Source: BRHc4a sp049323755 (GTDB taxonomy: Bacteria > Bacillota > Desulfotomaculia > Desulfotomaculales > Desulfocucumaceae). From it: a DNA stretch of 64,000 bases. The stretch is taken from NCBI GenBank assembly GCA_049323755.1, contig JBMOPE010000007.1:33639-97638 (forward strand). The letters are read 5' to 3'. The notes below the pieces were generated by a model that made no database searches, was not told the origin of the DNA, and saw only the letters and a program-made list of their open reading frames with translations. Positions 16,300-25,312 of this stretch are shown one piece after another (positions within the stretch are counted from its first letter, which is position 1; every line of letters starts with the position of its first letter). Both the position numbers and the translations under genes were made by a program.

Positions 16300-17649
16300 A
16301 TGATTATACCAATCAATTTGAAAAAGCAGGCAGGGCAGAAGAATAAAAAATTTGCCAGGCCAACAATATTGCTGGGTGTTGGCAATACCAAAATAGAAGA
16401 GTGGATAGGCGATTTTTTCCGTAATCAGGCCGATGTTATCTGTTGTTCGGACAATAGTGATGAACTGAAGCAAAGAATAACAGATTGTCACCCTGATATT
16501 CTCGTGATAATGAGGAAGAACTCGGTAGGTGGGATTCCGGAAGCGGGAAGTGTGGCTGAAATGGCTGCACCTCATGTTCCGGCAGTTCTATTTATAATAG
16601 GCGAGCTTGACGAAGAGGGCAGTGAAATGCTGGAAAAGGCCAGGGAGGCAGGAGTCAGGCATGTTATCACCTGTGAAAAGGGTGGACAAATATACGGTGA
16701 CGAGCTGGTCTATAGTCTTAGCGGCATTTTAAGAGATCTGGAAGGCATTGTTCAGAAAGATAGCAAGGGTAATGAAGAAAAGGCTGAGGGAGGCGGCGTG
16801 CTTTCGCTGGAAGCGCAAAAAACACTTAATTCATTGTTTCTTGGTGCGGGTAGTATTGGGAAGGCAATAATACAATCTGCCGGGGCTGTGTCTGAAAAAG
16901 CGAGGGGAAGGGCTACCGTAATAAAAAGGGACAAACCAAGAATTAACAGAACCGAAGGCATTTCTATTAGCGAGAGTGGGGGGCATATCGAAAACTTTTT
17001 TCAGGGTAACCCCACTGCAATAGTTCAGGGTGGTTTGCTTGCCGTGGTTTCCCCTTGGAGGCCAGGCCTGGCAGGAAGACTTGCAGCCCAGGCTGTTAAG
17101 ATGTTTAGTGAGGTCGAGGGCTGTGTTGTTTCTTATATTGGTGCTTCCGGAAACAGCACCGGGGCCCTTTGGCTTGAGGTGCCTGACAATGAACTGATAA
17201 TGTCAGACTGGCGCATACCGGGATCAACTTACCCGATAACAAGAGACAATATAAGGATATTTGCAGTTGACCCGGTGAAGGACCTTCATCCCGGTAATGA
17301 GAATGATCTAATGCCTGTTTTGGGCCAGGCCCGGAAAGATAGCGACTATACAGTGGTGGACCTGGCCGGTAACATTGCCAGTGCCCGGAAAGTGGCCGCC
17401 CAGGGACGGTCTGTTTTGCTGGTGGTGATCCCCGGTGGTGATCCGGTGGAAACAAGGGTCTCATCGATTTGGCTTAAAAACATAATGGAAGGAAAGCAGA
17501 ATATAGTTACCGGACTGGACATGAGAGGCGGATTTCATGAAACTATTCCCGAGGGTCTTAATCCCAGGCTGGTTATTAATAATAGCCCCGCGGATGCTCT
17601 TAGAATAGCTCTCAGAAAGCAGGGAGACAATGTTTTTATCTGGAATTGA
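16300..17649 (+). CDS. CpaE-like protein with degenerate ATPase domain
   Basis: A 449-residue protein of uncertain function. Residues 20-135 resemble a receiver-like domain (HPDILVIMRKN, then a strand and VITCEKGG). Residues 245-440 have the strand order of a CpaE/MinD-type SIMIBI ATPase, ending with VVDLAGN, VLLVVIPGGDPVETR and LVINNSP, but the Walker A loop is replaced by SPWRPGLAGRLAAQ, with no lysine. It may be a non-catalytic localisation factor. No pilus genes lie nearby. It is preceded by an ATTGGAGCA ribosome site. Confidence 0.6.
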   Translation: MIIPINLKKQAGQKNKKFARPTILLGVGNTKIEEWIGDFFRNQADVICCSDNSDELKQRITDCHPDILVIMRKNSVGGIPEAGSVAEMAAPHVPAVLFIIGELDEEGSEMLEKAREAGVRHVITCEKGGQIYGDELVYSLSGILRDLEGIVQKDSKGNEEKAEGGGVLSLEAQKTLNSLFLGAGSIGKAIIQSAGAVSEKARGRATVIKRDKPRINRTEGISISESGGHIENFFQGNPTAIVQGGLLAVVSPWRPGLAGRLAAQAVKMFSEVEGCVVSYIGASGNSTGALWLEVPDNELIMSDWRIPGSTYPITRDNIRIFAVDPVKDLHPGNENDLMPVLGQARKDSDYTVVDLAGNIASARKVAAQGRSVLLVVIPGGDPVETRVSSIWLKNIMEGKQNIVTGLDMRGGFHETIPEGLNPRLVINNSPADALRIALRKQGDNVFIWN

Positions 17650-17715
17650 CTAGTATAAGAATAGAAAAATATGGAATTATCGATAAGGGAAATTTATGAT
17701 ATATCCTTATGGTAT

Positions 17716-17744
17716 GAACTTATTTAGGTAAGTTCCTTTTTTTT
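17716..17744 (+). terminator. intrinsic terminator after the CpaE-like gene
   Basis: GAACTTA, six-base loop, TAAGTTC, then C and eight T. Confidence 0.8.
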
Positions 17745-17832
17745 ATCTAAATGTGTAACAAAAACCCCCGCCACTAAGTCATAATTATAGAGTATAATGA
17801 AAACGGGAAACTCAATTTGGAGGAATATAGCA

Positions 17833-20307
17833 GTGCGGTCAAAGGTTATTATGTTACTTATGGTGATAGTTTTATTATTTACTGTGAGCGGCGGTTTAGC
17901 CTTTGCCGAGTCTTATTTTGATTTTCCTGATGTGGGAGACCACTGGGCACTGGAGCCAATAACACAGTGCAAAATTTATAATCTTGTGAAGGGCTATCCC
18001 GAAGGCCGGTTTTATCCGGAAAGGGCATTAAGCAGGGCCGAGGCGCTTATACTTATCTGTAAAGGGCTTGGTCTTGATAGCCAGGTGGGGAAAATATCAA
18101 CTAAGGGGATTAGCTTTCCAGCAGACCTCCCTATGGAGTACAGGGGATATATTGCTCTTTCAGCAGATAAACAGTTAATCGGCAAAGAAATTATACAATA
18201 TATGCAGTTTAACAGCCCGGCAACCCGCCTGGAGGTTGCTCTATGGATTGCCAGGGCGTTAAATGTCAAAGGAACAGGGGAGGGCAGCCTTGTTTTTACC
18301 GATACAAGAAATATATTATCAGCTGACAAGGATATGCTTTCAGGCATTGTGGAAGCAGGAATAATGAACGGATATCCTGATAATACTTTTCGGCCGTCAA
18401 AATCACTGACCAGGGCTGAAATGGCCTCTATTCTGGCCAGGATGCTTGACAAGGGAAATATTAAACCAATTTCGGGCAGCCATGTTATGGGGAAACTGGT
18501 TCAGGTGGACACTGTGGGCCAAAAGGTGACAGTGCAGTCTTCGGGGGTTACAAATACATATCAACTTGCACCGGGAATGAGCGTGGTTTTTAGAAATGGC
18601 GTAAAGTCAAGCCTTACAGATTTTAGGGAAGGGGAAAATGTAAAGCTGGCCCTGAATTCAAAAGGAAAGTGTATTTTTTTGGCGGCAATTGGCCGGAATG
18701 AGAAGCCCGGCGGACAGGCAGGGTCTGTGGCAACATACAAAGGAACGGTAACCTCAATTACAGGAACATATCTCGTATTTCAGCCGGATAATGGAAATGC
18801 TTTTTTAAAATATATTTCACCTCTTGTTAATGTCACAAAGTCGGGAAGTACCGTAAGTATAAAATCTGTTGCCGCTGGTTCCAAAGGCACCATCACCGTG
18901 AGCGGGGATATAGTTTCAAGGATAGATTTGTCTGGTGTGCAGACCTTTCCTGCCGCATCAGCCGGTAAAAAGGGACGTGTAATTAATAAGTACCTTGATC
19001 ATTTCACCGTCCGCATGGATAGCAATTCAGTACGGGACGCAGTGTGGGTCAGTGGGGTTGCTTTTATTAAGGATGGAAATATAACCTCCTATGAAGCAGT
19101 AAAACAGGGAACATATGTTGAGCTTATAGAAAGAGGATCATGGGTTGAGACTGTTTATGTTCTTGGTGGAGTCCGAAAAATATTAGGGGTCGTGGAAGGA
19201 ATTAATAGCCGGTCAGTGACTGTGGAGGATGGAGACGAAAGGTCAGTTTCCCTTGATATTTCCAGTGAGTGTAAAGTGCGTGATGCAAACAGCCGGTTAA
19301 TAAATATAAATGATATAAAATCAGGAATGTATGTGGAGCTGTCATTAAATGATAACGATAGTGTCAGTGAGATCAAAAAGTTAAAAGACACTAAAGACCT
19401 TGAGGGGGAACTAACATATATTAAAACCGGTGATATAAAGAGAATTAAGATAGAGAGAAAAGATGATACTGTGGGAACATACTACCTGGCAGATAATGTT
19501 AAAATCAGGGAAAGAGGTGTTGATAAAAGCCTGTCGGAGCTTGAGGAAGGAATGTATGTACTGCTTAACCTGAATAGCAAAGATGAGGTTATAAGTATTT
19601 ACATAACCGAGAGGCCCTCTTATTATAAATCTGCTATTGGAGAAGTTATTGAGTTACAATACTCGGGAACAAAGAAAATTGTTATACAAAAGAGTAGCGG
19701 TGTAATTGCAACCTACTACCTGGATGATTACGTTGTTATAAAGGAGGGCAGCACCACCAGGGGCCTGCCTTATATAGAAAAAGGCATGGATGTGGAACTG
19801 ACAATAGAAAGTAATGACAAGGTTACCCTTATTAAAATAATTGACTCATCAACATCGTCAGGGGCTGTGAAGGGAAGAATTACTGCCGTCAACTTAACCA
19901 ACGACTATATCAAGATAAACAAAAACGGCGATAGTATTATAACCTATTACTTCGCGGAAAATGTTACGGTAAAAGAGGGTAGCGCCACTAGGGGACTGTC
20001 TTATCTGGAAGAGGGTATGGATGTAGAGCTCACCCTTAACAGTGATGGAAAGGTTACAAAGATTGCAACCGGCCCTAAGCCTCCGAAGGTGGTAAAGGGT
20101 ACGGTCACCTTTATAAAGGCTTTCGGCGCCGCCAGAATAACCATAAAAAACAGTGATAACTCTGAGACAGCCTATTACACGGTGGAAAATGTAAAAATAA
20201 AGGAAGGTGCCAGTGACAGAAGTCTTTACTATATAAAGGAGGGAATGTACGTCGAACTGACAGTTAACGGAGATGACGATGTAATTAGGATAGATATAAT
20301 TAGATAG
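17833..20307 (+). CDS. S-layer homology domain surface protein with tandem beta repeats
   Basis: An 824-residue exported protein. A signal peptide (RSKVIMLLMVIVLL to AFA, about residues 1-24) is followed by three SLH domains (about 25-215), visible as FPDVGDHWA, the GYPEGRFYPERALSRAEA repeat and GYPDNTFRPSKSLTRAEM; these attach to cell-wall polymers. The remainder holds about eight 75-residue repeats with a recurring YYL..NV.IKEG...RGL.YL.EGMDVEL pattern, probably small beta barrels. GTG 17833 is preferred because GGAGG lies ten bases upstream and it gives a clean signal peptide; ATG 17797 would add a hydrophilic 12-residue tail. The ligand is unknown. Confidence 0.9.
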   Translation: MRSKVIMLLMVIVLLFTVSGGLAFAESYFDFPDVGDHWALEPITQCKIYNLVKGYPEGRFYPERALSRAEALILICKGLGLDSQVGKISTKGISFPADLPMEYRGYIALSADKQLIGKEIIQYMQFNSPATRLEVALWIARALNVKGTGEGSLVFTDTRNILSADKDMLSGIVEAGIMNGYPDNTFRPSKSLTRAEMASILARMLDKGNIKPISGSHVMGKLVQVDTVGQKVTVQSSGVTNTYQLAPGMSVVFRNGVKSSLTDFREGENVKLALNSKGKCIFLAAIGRNEKPGGQAGSVATYKGTVTSITGTYLVFQPDNGNAFLKYISPLVNVTKSGSTVSIKSVAAGSKGTITVSGDIVSRIDLSGVQTFPAASAGKKGRVINKYLDHFTVRMDSNSVRDAVWVSGVAFIKDGNITSYEAVKQGTYVELIERGSWVETVYVLGGVRKILGVVEGINSRSVTVEDGDERSVSLDISSECKVRDANSRLININDIKSGMYVELSLNDNDSVSEIKKLKDTKDLEGELTYIKTGDIKRIKIERKDDTVGTYYLADNVKIRERGVDKSLSELEEGMYVLLNLNSKDEVISIYITERPSYYKSAIGEVIELQYSGTKKIVIQKSSGVIATYYLDDYVVIKEGSTTRGLPYIEKGMDVELTIESNDKVTLIKIIDSSTSSGAVKGRITAVNLTNDYIKINKNGDSIITYYFAENVTVKEGSATRGLSYLEEGMDVELTLNSDGKVTKIATGPKPPKVVKGTVTFIKAFGAARITIKNSDNSETAYYTVENVKIKEGASDRSLYYIKEGMYVELTVNGDDDVIRIDIIR

Positions 20308-20339
20308 ACATTGTTATGGGTAACGGCAAGGAAGAACTA

Positions 20340-20372
20340 AAAACCGTTGACCGCACGGGTCAACAGTTTTTT
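20340..20372. terminator. bidirectional terminator between SLH gene and fumB
   Basis: AAACCGTTGACC pairs with GGTCAACAGTTT around GCACG, with T runs on the plus side and A runs on the other, serving convergent genes. It overlaps the fumB stop codon. Confidence 0.75.
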
Positions 20373-20929
20373 ATTACCAGGTCGGCGTACTTAGGAATTT
20401 CTTCAGCAAAAACATCTCCACCGTGAATGTCATATGCCACTATGAGAGGAAAATCTTCTATTTCTAAGCGGCGTACTGCTTCTGTTCCCAAGTCCTCATA
20501 AGCAACTATTTCCACTTTTCTAACAGCCCTGGCCAGCAGTGCCGATGCACCCCCTATACCGGCCAGATAAACCCCCCTGTATTTGGAGCAGGCTTCTTTT
20601 ACATAATCACGCCTCGGACCTTTGCCTATGGTCCCTTTTATTCCGTATTCAAACATTGCCGGCGTGAACGGGTCCATGCGGTATGCAGTTGTAGGCCCGG
20701 CGGACCCTATAACTTGTCCCGGCCTGGCGGGGCACGGCCCCACGTAATAAATTATCTGGCCCTTGAGGCTGATGGGCAGGTCTTCTCCCTTTTCCAATAA
20801 TTCTGTCATGCGCTTGTGTGCCGCATCTCTGGCTGTAAAGATTGTTCCGGATAAAAGAACCTGGTCTCCGCTCCGGAGAGCATTAATATCGATTTCTGTT
20901 AGCGGGGTCTTTACTCGATGAAGGGTCAT
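20360..20929 (-). CDS. fumB: class I fumarate hydratase (or tartrate dehydratase), beta subunit
   Basis: A 189-residue C-terminal-type subunit of the Fe-S fumarase family, which hydrates fumarate to malate with the alpha subunit. Typical blocks are LRSGDQVLLSGTIFTARDAAH, YYVGPCPARPGQVIGSAGPTT and the C-terminal AYDIHGGDVF. ATG 20929 follows GGGAGG by seven bases; an in-frame ATG at 20974 would overlap the alpha gene. Fumarase is favoured over tartrate dehydratase because the pair stands alone, but the sequence does not settle it. A decayed second copy lies at 32347. Confidence 0.88.
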   Translation of the reverse strand: MTLHRVKTPLTEIDINALRSGDQVLLSGTIFTARDAAHKRMTELLEKGEDLPISLKGQIIYYVGPCPARPGQVIGSAGPTTAYRMDPFTPAMFEYGIKGTIGKGPRRDYVKEACSKYRGVYLAGIGGASALLARAVRKVEIVAYEDLGTEAVRRLEIEDFPLIVAYDIHGGDVFAEEIPKYADLVIKNC

Positions 20930-20942
20930 ATAATGTCCTCCC

Positions 20943-21785
20943 TTATAGTATCCGGGTTTTTTTACGGGCGGCATGGCACTGTAGATTAACGGCCACCGGA
21001 AGTGCGGTTATGTGAGTTGCATAGCTCTCAACCGCCACCCAGAGTGCTGTGCTAATGCCTCCCAGACCCTGTGGGCCTATTCCTGTTCTGTTTATTATAT
21101 CGAGGAGTTCTTTTTCCAACTGCGCCAGGTGGGGTTTAGAGTTTATTTCCCCAATATCTCTGAGAAGGGCCTTTTTGGCAAGGTAGGCTACGTGGTCAAA
21201 GGTTCCTCCTATTCCAACTCCCACAACCAGGGGAGGACACGCTTTTCCTCCGGCATCAGTAACGGTTTTAAGAACAAATTCTTTTACTCCGTCAACCCCC
21301 TCTCCAGGGAGAAGAAATTTCAGGGCGCTCATGTTTTCACTGCCGCCGCCCTTGGGTATAACAGTAATTTTAATATTCTCACCTTCAACAATTTCGGTAT
21401 GAATTACAGCGGGGGTATTATCGCCTGTATTCATTCGTAAAAGAGGATCTCCCAAAACTGACTTTCGCAGGTAGCCCTCTTCATAACCCTTCCTTACGCC
21501 TTTTTGTACTGCCTCATGTAGGTACCCGCCTTTTAAGTATACATCCTGTCCTATTTCCAGAAAAACTACAGCCAAACCTGTATCATGGCAGTAAGGCATT
21601 TTTTCCGAAGAAGCAAGGGCCGAATTTTCAATAAGCTTGGAGAGTATATGTTTTCCAAGCGGGGACTTTTCGCTTTTTTCGGCCCCTTTTATTGCTTCAA
21701 GAACATCATGCGGCAGGTCATAGCAGGCTTCCTGGCAGAGCAGCGCTACTTCTTCTGTAACTTTGTCTAAGTATACTGTGCGCAT
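20943..21785 (-). CDS. fumA: class I fumarate hydratase (or tartrate dehydratase), alpha subunit
   Basis: A 280-residue subunit with the three cysteines that bind the catalytic 4Fe-4S cluster, in MPYCHDTG (about residue 63), GKACPPLVVGVGIGG (about 187) and LQCHAARK (about 272). The ATG follows GAGGAGGAGT. The stop lies 13 bases ahead of the beta subunit start, so both are one operon. It serves the TCA cycle, or malate formation in propionate metabolism. Confidence 0.92.
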   Translation of the reverse strand: MRTVYLDKVTEEVALLCQEACYDLPHDVLEAIKGAEKSEKSPLGKHILSKLIENSALASSEKMPYCHDTGLAVVFLEIGQDVYLKGGYLHEAVQKGVRKGYEEGYLRKSVLGDPLLRMNTGDNTPAVIHTEIVEGENIKITVIPKGGGSENMSALKFLLPGEGVDGVKEFVLKTVTDAGGKACPPLVVGVGIGGTFDHVAYLAKKALLRDIGEINSKPHLAQLEKELLDIINRTGIGPQGLGGISTALWVAVESYATHITALPVAVNLQCHAARKKTRIL

Positions 21786-21810
21786 GGACTCCTCCTCATT
21801 TCAGTCAAAA

Positions 21811-21832
21811 CCAGGCTGGAAGGCCAGCCTGG
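21811..21832. terminator. palindromic hairpin upstream of fumA
   Basis: CCAGGCTGG, loop AAGG, CCAGCCTGG, with no clear T run. It may be a remnant terminator or attenuator between the chemoreceptor remnant and fumA. Confidence 0.4.
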
Positions 21833-21921
21833 CATGTTCAGATTTAAATTTTTTCATTCGGTGTCATTTTCCTAAACCCTTTTGTTAATTATTTCAGCGG
21901 CTTTGAGCTTAAACTGTCTTT

Positions 21922-22085
21922 CTATTGATTTTCAACGAGTTCATTGGCCAGTTTCTTCAAGTTTTCAGAAAACTGCTCAATTTCCTGGATAAGGGAGATT
22001 ACACTCTGCGAAGTGGCGGCCTGTTCTTCTGCAACTGCTGATATTTCCGATATCTGAGCAGCAAGAGCTTCTATATGGCCTTTTT
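21922..22085 (-). pseudogene. 3' fragment of a chemoreceptor gene
   Basis: The last 54 codons match the C-terminus of the intact chemoreceptor at 32465-33301 almost residue for residue (GHIEALAAQISEISAVAEEQ, then the same LKKLANELVENQ end), with only a few differences. The homology stops abruptly near 22085. Nothing upstream continues the frame. It is the left member of a duplicated fumB-fumA-chemoreceptor block. Confidence 0.88.
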
Positions 22086-22153
22086 AAGGATGGGAGCTCC
22101 TTCCGAATGCAAATTCAATGTAGTTCTTTTAGTTTTTAAAGAATAAAACTTAG

Positions 22154-23191
22154 TTAAAGGGGTTTTATGTCAAGTTTCCGGGCCAGTTCATTTAATTCAG
22201 ACAAAAGCTGCCCGGAGACAGGTATCCCTTCGGCAATCCTTTTGCTTGCAACGTTGGTGCGGCGCTCACCGGGTATAAATATTTCTTCAACTCCCTGTGC
22301 TTTTGGGGATTCTTTTATTTCTCCGATCATATGTTCCATCCTGGAGATGAAATCCTGAAAGGGTATTATCTTGCTGATGTCAATAACGATGAAAAAATGA
22401 CCTATATCAACCGGTTCTGTGCTTTCATCATAAATCCAGCCTACCCTTGGGCCGTATGCCGACCCGCTAAGTATGCCGGAAAGTATCTCAACTGCCAGGG
22501 CCATGGCGTATCCCTTTGGCCCCGCCATAGGCAGAACAGCGCCGTCAAGGGCAGCCTTGGCATCTGTAGTTGGCCGTCCCTCATTGTCTATGGCCCAGCC
22601 TTCGGGAATAGGTTTGCCCTCCTTGGCAGCCAGAATAATATTACCACGGGCCACGGTGCTGGAAGACATATCAACAACCACAGGCTGTTCTTTTCCCGGG
22701 AAGGCGAAGGCTATGGGGTTGGTGCCGAAATAAGCTTTTTTGCCACCCCAGGGAGGTATGCCGGAGGGGGTGTTGGTAAAGGCGATGCCTGCCATTCCCT
22801 CAGAGCTGGCCATTTTGCAAAAATAAGAAGAGGCTCCGTAGTGATTGCTATGCCTGGTGGCAACAGCTCCTGTCCCTGTTTCTCTGGCCAAAGTGATGGC
22901 AGTCTGCATGGACCGGTATGCCACCAGCTGCCCAAGGCCGTTGTCTCCGTCAACAACAGCCAGGGAAGGTGCGGTGCGGTTTGTTTTTATTTCAGGCGCC
23001 GGGTTAATGCGGCCGTTTTGAATTCTTGTCAGGTAGATGGGGAGGCGGCTTATTCCGTGTGTATCCAGACCCTCCAGGCTTGTATCCACAAGCACATCGG
23101 CCACAATGGAGGCGTCTTCTTCCGGAACTCCTGCTCCCATTAGAAGCTCCCGGCAAAAAGCAAAAATATCCTGTGATGAGTATGTGGTCAT
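22154..23191 (-). CDS. comC: malate/L-lactate dehydrogenase family, probable (R)-sulfolactate dehydrogenase
   Basis: A 345-residue NAD(P)-dependent 2-hydroxyacid dehydrogenase of the Ldh2/MDH2 fold. Family blocks are DTHGISRLP, the catalytic HSNHYGASSYF and FGTNPIAFAFP. In known sulfolactate degraders, ComC oxidises (R)-sulfolactate and works with SlcC to interconvert enantiomers through sulfopyruvate. Here it lies 44 bases downstream of the slcC-like gene on the same strand and near suyAB and a tripartite transporter, which supports that role. On sequence alone it could equally be a malate, lactate or ureidoglycolate dehydrogenase. Confidence 0.8.
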   Translation of the reverse strand: MTTYSSQDIFAFCRELLMGAGVPEEDASIVADVLVDTSLEGLDTHGISRLPIYLTRIQNGRINPAPEIKTNRTAPSLAVVDGDNGLGQLVAYRSMQTAITLARETGTGAVATRHSNHYGASSYFCKMASSEGMAGIAFTNTPSGIPPWGGKKAYFGTNPIAFAFPGKEQPVVVDMSSSTVARGNIILAAKEGKPIPEGWAIDNEGRPTTDAKAALDGAVLPMAGPKGYAMALAVEILSGILSGSAYGPRVGWIYDESTEPVDIGHFFIVIDISKIIPFQDFISRMEHMIGEIKESPKAQGVEEIFIPGERRTNVASKRIAEGIPVSGQLLSELNELARKLDIKPL

Positions 23192-23235
23192 TGTTTTTCA
23201 CTCCGTCCAGTTTTGTATTTATAGCCTGTCCAATA

Positions 23236-24180
23236 TTATTTTACTGTACAGCAGGATGCCTGGCCGCTCAGAACCTTAGCCACTTCTTTCGCAACCAGTA
23301 CAGATGTCCGTACCTGGGCCTCTTCGGTAAGGCCGGCAATATGCGGGGTAAGTATTATGTTGTCCAGTTCCAGAAGGGGCGAGCCCGAGGGAGGCTCCTT
23401 GGATAGAACATCAAGGGCGGCTCCTCCGATTGTTTTTGCCCTTAAGGCCTCATACAGGTCTGCCTCGTTTATTATTCCTCCCCTGGCGGTGTTGATGATA
23501 CAGGCTGTTGGCTTCATCAATGCCAGGGACTCTTTATTAATAATATTGCGGGTATTATCATTAAGGGGGATATGGAGGCTTATAAAATCTGAATTAGTCA
23601 GAAGGTTTTCCAGGCTTGTCATGGAAACACCAAATTCTGTGACAGCAATTTCATAGGGTGGGAGGAACGGGTCATGTCCCAGTATATCCATGCCAAAGGC
23701 CCTTGCCCTGGCCGCCAGGCGGGTGCCAATTTCACCAACCCCTATAAGTCCTAGGGTTTTGCCGTATAACTCAGCTAGAGTAAATTTCTTGCGGCTCCAG
23801 TTCCCTTTTTTCACATCTTCAGTTGCATTGACCGGTTGTCTGGAGAAGTTAAGCATAGCGGCAAATACATACTCCGCCACCGAAATGGCATTGGCGTTAC
23901 GGGCATATACAATCGCCACGCCAGAATTCATACAGGCACCTATGTCTATATTATCCAGGCCAACGCCGAGCCTGCCCACAACTTTAAGTCGCGGGCAGGA
24001 GGCGACAAATTCTCCGTCTACTCTGGTCTGGTTTCTTATAATAATGGCGTCTGCATCGGCTATGCTTGGAATAAGATCATTGGACTTCCAGAGATCGGGA
24101 TTGTATTCCACACGCCCAAACTGGCGAAGTATATCCAAACCTTCCTCCCAAATAAGCTCAGTAACTACGATCCTTTTCAT
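23236..24180 (-). CDS. slcC: D-isomer 2-hydroxyacid dehydrogenase, probable (S)-sulfolactate dehydrogenase
   Basis: A 314-residue protein of the phosphoglycerate dehydrogenase family. The NAD loop is GVGEIGTRLAARA (about residues 143-155) and the catalytic residues are the Arg in NTARGGI, the Glu in KEP and the His in LTPHIAGLT. SlcC of sulfolactate degraders is of this family and makes sulfopyruvate from (S)-sulfolactate; the ComC partner then reduces it to the (R) form. TCAGGAGGAAATGC precedes the ATG. The gntR gene is divergent. Without the cluster context it would be annotated only as a general hydroxyacid dehydrogenase. Confidence 0.82.
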   Translation of the reverse strand: MKRIVVTELIWEEGLDILRQFGRVEYNPDLWKSNDLIPSIADADAIIIRNQTRVDGEFVASCPRLKVVGRLGVGLDNIDIGACMNSGVAIVYARNANAISVAEYVFAAMLNFSRQPVNATEDVKKGNWSRKKFTLAELYGKTLGLIGVGEIGTRLAARARAFGMDILGHDPFLPPYEIAVTEFGVSMTSLENLLTNSDFISLHIPLNDNTRNIINKESLALMKPTACIINTARGGIINEADLYEALRAKTIGGAALDVLSKEPPSGSPLLELDNIILTPHIAGLTEEAQVRTSVLVAKEVAKVLSGQASCCTVK

Positions 24181-24312
24181 GCATTTCCTCCTGATGTTAA
24201 TTTTTTTTATAGTATCCTTAATTCTTTACTCATAATATGTATTGGCTATATTCGGGCCGTTTTTTTACTAACATTATTGCACTATGGGGTTTGACGGGTG
24301 TATAATTAACAT

Positions 24313-24342
24313 GGTAAGAGGTACGGGGTAAGAGGTATGACC
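24313..24342. promoter_or_regulatory. candidate GntR operator with an 11-bp direct repeat
   Basis: GGTAAGAGGTA occurs twice (24313-24323 and 24327-24337), and GGTATGACC at 24334-24342 fits the GGTNNNACC core seen at 30013-30035 and 30252-30260. It lies between the divergent slcC and gntR genes, so autoregulation is plausible. Confidence 0.4.
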
Positions 24343-24408
24343 AATAATAGAACATAAAACCATTTTTAAAATTATAGTTTATTGGTTAAATATAAGCAAT
24401 ATATATTA

Positions 24409-24436
24409 TTGAAAAATTGCTTTCATATGATAAAAT
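24409..24436 (+). promoter_or_regulatory. sigma-A-type promoter of gntR
   Basis: TTGAAA and TAAAAT are 16 bases apart, 35 bases before the gntR start codon. Confidence 0.5.
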
Positions 24437-24471
24437 TTGGGACAGGAATAATAGTTTTGGAGGGTATCCCC

Positions 24472-25191
24472 ATGAATGACAGGTTTCAGCCGGTGGTAAC
24501 AGAGAAGAGTAACAGGTCGGAGCGAATAGTTTCTCAAATAAAAAACCTGATGTATGAGGGAACGATAAGGCCCGGAGATAAGCTGCCTCCGGAAAGAGAA
24601 CTGGCTGAGATTATGAATGTTAGCAGGACTTCAGTAAGAGAAGCTATAAAAACCCTTTCTGCCATGGGGCTTGTATCAATAAAAAAGGGGCATGGTGTTT
24701 TTGTAAGTGAGGCTAACCTTGGCTCTGTTATTAACAGAATGGGTGATGCGCTTATATTGAAAAGGGATGAAATAGACCAGCTTTTTGAAATTCGTAAAGT
24801 TCTTGAGACCCAGGCAGCCCAGTGGGCTGCAGAGAGGGCTACGTATGAGGAAATGCAGGCTCTTAAGGAATTGGTGGAGGAGGCAAAGGAAGCCTGCAAC
24901 TCGGACACAAACCCTGAAATTGTAACCACTCATGACACGAGGTTTCATAATACTGTAGTTGAGGCTTCCCACAACAATGTTTTGGGTATGGTAATGAGTG
25001 GAATGCTGGAGGCCCTTGGGAAGGTTAGGCAAAAGACTATGCGGGTTCCGGGAAGGATTGTACAGTCGGTGCTTGACCATGAAGAAATAGTGAAGGCTAT
25101 TATGAAAAGAGATGGGGAAGCTGCGAGAAGGGCAATGTATAATCATATAGAAAGTGTTGAAAGGTCGATTAAAAGTGATGAGGGCAAATAA
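24472..25191 (+). CDS. GntR family regulator, FCD domain (FadR subfamily)
   Basis: A 239-residue regulator. The winged helix (about residues 15-80) shows IRPGDKLPPERELAEIMNVS and TSVREAIKTLSAMGLV; the FCD ligand domain follows (95-230), with metal-binding-type residues in HDTRFHNTVVEASHN and the final HEEIVKAI. FCD members usually sense hydroxy or sugar acids. ATG 24472 lies seven bases after GGAGGG. It divides the two halves of the sulfolactate cluster and probably represses it through GGTANTACC sites. A longer in-frame start at 24382 has no ribosome site. Confidence 0.92.
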   Translation: MNDRFQPVVTEKSNRSERIVSQIKNLMYEGTIRPGDKLPPERELAEIMNVSRTSVREAIKTLSAMGLVSIKKGHGVFVSEANLGSVINRMGDALILKRDEIDQLFEIRKVLETQAAQWAAERATYEEMQALKELVEEAKEACNSDTNPEIVTTHDTRFHNTVVEASHNNVLGMVMSGMLEALGKVRQKTMRVPGRIVQSVLDHEEIVKAIMKRDGEAARRAMYNHIESVERSIKSDEGK

Positions 25192-25229
25192 TTTAGCCAG
25201 TTGACTAATAAGATAAAACTAAAATATTA

Positions 25230-25264
25230 AAACCGCTGGTAGTGATTATACAGCGGTTTTTTTT
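25230..25264 (+). terminator. intrinsic terminator after gntR
   Basis: AAACCGCTG pairs with CAGCGGTTT, followed by seven T. Confidence 0.85.
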
Positions 25265-25312
25265 GTTATCCAAGAAACTATATTCTGTAGATGCTTAAAG
25301 GTCAACTTAAGG

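Noticed and set aside
22331..23143. 270-codon open frame antisense to the comC-like gene
   Set aside because: It lacks a ribosome site and recognisable motifs and overlaps a gene with clear family motifs on the other strand.
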